DNA from: Gymnopus androsaceus JB14
Taxonomy: Eukaryota; Basidiomycota; Agaricomycetes; Agaricales; Omphalotaceae
DNA length: 19,426 nt
Assembly (NCBI GenBank): GCA_009733575.1
Contig: ML770107.1
Coordinates: forward strand, 1 to 19,426
Direction of reading: 5' to 3'
Shown here: one piece after another, positions 16,772 to 19,426 of the stretch
Position numbering within the stretch: the first letter of the stretch is position 1
Layout of the letters: every line of letters starts with the position of its first letter
Position numbers and translations under genes: made by a program
The notes under the pieces: model-generated
Seen by the model: only the letters and a program-made list of their open reading frames with translations
Databases searched by the model: none
Told to the model about the DNA's origin: nothing

Positions 16772-19426
16772 TCACTCGTTCTCCGTTTCCTGCTCCTGCT
16801 CCCCCTCCCGCTGAACAGGTCCGTGCATCGGAGAAGTTTTGGATACCGGTTCGTGATTCTTCAACCTCATCTCCACTAGGAATTCCTTGTCTCTGACCGC
16901 CTGCGACCATGATGCCAACATCCCGCGAAGAAGAATAAACGTGTGCATGAGACCCGCCAGGCAGAACAGGCTCGAATAAACATACGTGACTACGAATAAT
17001 GGTCAGTGTACTGGTAAGGAAAAGAATAAAAGAGCAACGTACAAAGGAATTTCTCGTCAACATAGCGGCCGACCAAGGGGAAGAAAAAGTTGATAGAATA
17101 GAAAACGAACGCTGGAAAGAAAATCATGCCCAGTAGACCACCCGTCACAGGCGCAAATACATCTTTTGTAGCGGCTACGGGATCTGGATGCGTCCAACCG
17201 TTACGCTTGATCTAAAAAAAATTATTTAATCCAGGTAAGGAAATGTCAGGAAGGAATGAACATACTATCTCAATCCCTCTTGAGATGGGGTTATACGGTG
17301 GCCTCCGGCTTACTCGCGTAACTATCTTCATATACAGAAGACCTGCCGCCCAACAGTCCAATATCCGTATCCTTGGAACCTCAAGATCTGGGTTGAGATG
17401 AAGCTTGAACGGCAGGATCATATACAGTTCAACCACACCACCAACGAGGGGCGGTATGATTATGCCCAAAAATACGGCCATGTAAGACGCTTTGACGAAC
17501 CATACAAGCCCACGTTTCACTGCAAGCCACCACAAAGAACCTCGAGGACCTTCGGTGCCCCATCTTTGCCTTCTCTTGTCAAGACGATCAACAGCTCTAC
17601 CAGCGATCCAACATACCCAAAGCATGTAGAATCCAGCGATGATAGAATATCCATCGTGGACTTCTCGTTTGCCCTTGAATACAATGCCAAAGAATGCACG
17701 TCCCAAGAGGATCGGCAATGCCAACGATACACCAAGACAGAAAGCCGCAAAGCTCCACATTATGAACACGAAAAAAATCATCCGGTATCGGAATTGCGGT
17801 GGTATGTAGACCACGGCAAAGTCCTTATTGACACTTCGGCTTGCTTTGATTGTCTCCGCGTCCTGACGAGCGATGAGGATCCTTGCAGCTTCGTCAAAAG
17901 GCTCGCCCGTAGCTGTCACCGTTGCAGTAGCGCGCATTTCCCGAGGAATAGCAATGTCATCCGTGTTGGGAACACGTTTAAATGAGCCGTCATAGTCGGA
18001 GGCCAAAACAGAGCTACTCTTGCTTGGTCCGTATATAATGCTAGACAGCGACCATGTTTTCGGGGTGTACTCTTCTTCCCCGTGACGTTTTCCGAAGAAA
18101 TAAGATGTAAGACGAAGCCGTTTGGCAAGTCCTTTCCATACGGCCATCGTAAATCTCTTGAGAGGTTTGCGAGGGCGGAAGTATGTCATCGTATAGGGTA
18201 ATGCGAGATTAAGGAAGAGCAGGTCAATTGGGACGTTGGATAACGGCTCTCTGTAGGAATTTGTCAAGCCATCAAGGTAACAAGCAAAGAAAGAAAAAAA
18301 GCACATACCTTGTCTTCCACCGGAAAGGAAGTAGCATTTTTCGACCGAGTAGCAGAAGAACCGCAACACTGCAAATCGTGCACATAACGACAAAGGAATA
18401 CATCACACCGCTGACACAGATCTTGCGCAGCTGTACTAGAGAAGGCCGATCGAGGATATCGCGAATAGGATGTGCGTTCTGATCCTGGGGGTCTTTGATG
18501 AACCACATTGCTCCTGGACGCATTATACTTCGACATCCCGAGAGCAATAGTGCGAACGAGTACCTATATGAGCAATACATAAGCACACCGGAAATCAAGA
18601 ACGGGGACGACTAACATGAACATTGTTCCCGCTACCCAATGGTAAAATACTGTAGTGAGCGGTGCTTGATAGAGAAACTCCATTCTCGAAGCGTATGAAG
18701 CCTTTGGGAAGAGCCATAGCGTGCAGAGATCCAAAACAACTCCACATCCAAGAGGGAACGTGACTAGCTCGATGAAAATAAACGTCGCGACCTTTAAAAA
18801 AAAAGTCAACGATTATTCCAAGGATTGCATGACAGTAGACCAACCTTCAAAACAAGTAGCTGCTGTCGGACAGCGCTCCTAACAGCTCGACCGGCAGTCT
18901 TGACATTGCCTACAGTGAGAAGGTTCAAATAAATGGCCAGGATGCAGGCGAATATGCAGTAGCCAAAGAGAACAGCGAAAATTCTCTCCGCCGCGCCGTC
19001 ACCAACCGCAAGCTGGATCCAAACTTCCTCGAGTTTCGCATATCCTTGTCGAACCTCTCGTCCAATGGGAGAAAAGTGCGGTTCGGTCAAGTCCAAAAAG
19101 GAAGACAATGTTTGCGATATGAAAGAGGGGTCGGAGACAGATTCGGGGATAGATTCAACAATCTGTTCTGCAGGAGCTTCGGCGAAACCCAAAATGCGAA
19201 GCACTGGTTCCAAGAATTCTTTAAGCAGAGAGTACTAGCAGAGACCAGTAGTTTTGTCGAAAAGAACGGAATGAGCATAGCATACCGTAGCAAAACAAGA
19301 TTCCCGGACCTTGTTCCCCCTGACTTCCCCAAGGGACTCGGAGACAATCCAGAAGGAGAATTGCATGACCCACTGCCCTAGAGTTTTGACTATTTGCAGG
19401 TAAGGTGGAATCAAGATGTCTGTGAT
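16772..19426 (-). CDS. doa10: Doa10/MARCH6-type ERAD E3 ubiquitin ligase, C-terminal part (runs off the window)
   Basis: A polytopic endoplasmic-reticulum and inner-nuclear-membrane ubiquitin ligase that marks misfolded proteins for proteasomal degradation. Seven exons are visible: 19426(+)-19286, 19234-18845, 18791-18616, 18563-18309, 18250-17266, 17211-17043, 16989-16772. All junctions are GT-AG with matching phases, giving about 778 residues to TGA at 16772. Many hydrophobic membrane segments are seen, for example around IFAVLFGYCIFACILAIYL, IFIELVTFPLGCGVVLDL and MYSFVVMCTICSVAVLLLL. MRPGAMWFIKDPQDQ and HPIRDILDRP followed by LVQLRKI are strongly conserved in fungal homologues. The tail has the C-terminal element FLVEMRLKNHEP with its conserved Asn, then a short acidic end. 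The RING-CH domain and the gene start lie beyond position 19426. No break was found. Confidence 0.92.

Noticed and set aside
17398..17985. Long plus-strand open frame (195 codons)
   Set aside because: It lies wholly antisense to a well-supported Doa10 exon, has no recognisable domain and is explained as a shadow of that gene.

Overview
The window comes from a filamentous fungus, most likely a basidiomycete (Agaricomycete-like). Short GT-AG introns of about 50-100 bp interrupt every host gene. The host proteins are of fungal type: an aldo-keto reductase of the pyridoxal-reductase type, the C-terminal part of the Doa10/MARCH6 ERAD ubiquitin ligase, and a protein that resembles the N-terminal helical domain of MLKL-type proteins common in mushroom genomes. 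The left 10 kb is a dense pile of transposable elements and the right 9 kb is a compact gene block. No species is assigned.

Left part (about 1-10550). A degenerate inverted repeat (110-332) and a three-unit tandem repeat (795-966) come first, then a small TA-flanked inverted-repeat element (1911-2291). The core is a nested stack. A host element with terminal inverted repeats CATCAGCAAAACCTG spans 2418-7123. It is interrupted by a 3.8-kb LTR retrotransposon (2501-6313, reading on the minus strand) and by a 275-bp element with the same ends (6716-6990). The retrotransposon is itself interrupted by a 203-bp element (3302-3504). Next come a 1.6-kb element with about 616-bp inverted arms (7126-8709), an inverted relative of the interrupted host element (8756-9410), a second copy of the 275-bp element (9702-9971), a GC-rich repeat and a tRNA-derived SINE candidate (about 10320-10546). 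No transposase, reverse transcriptase or integrase is visible, so everything here is non-autonomous or decayed.

Right part (about 10550-19426). A TATA-box promoter leads into the seven-exon aldo-keto reductase (+). Convergent to it lies a six-exon gene (-) for a protein with an MLKL-like helical N-terminus and a long low-complexity tail. Two weakly supported small genes follow (about 15.2-16.1 kb), then an intron-containing tRNA-Lys(UUU) gene (-), and the last seven exons of Doa10 (-), whose start lies beyond the right edge.

The two halves are linked: the retrotransposon primer-binding site matches 18 bases of the 3' end (with CCA) of the tRNA-Lys encoded at 16521-16614. The observations most worth following are this primer match, the nested stack of elements sharing one terminus and 2-bp YR target duplications but having unrelated interiors, and the MLKL-like gene with a tail that may be prion-like.
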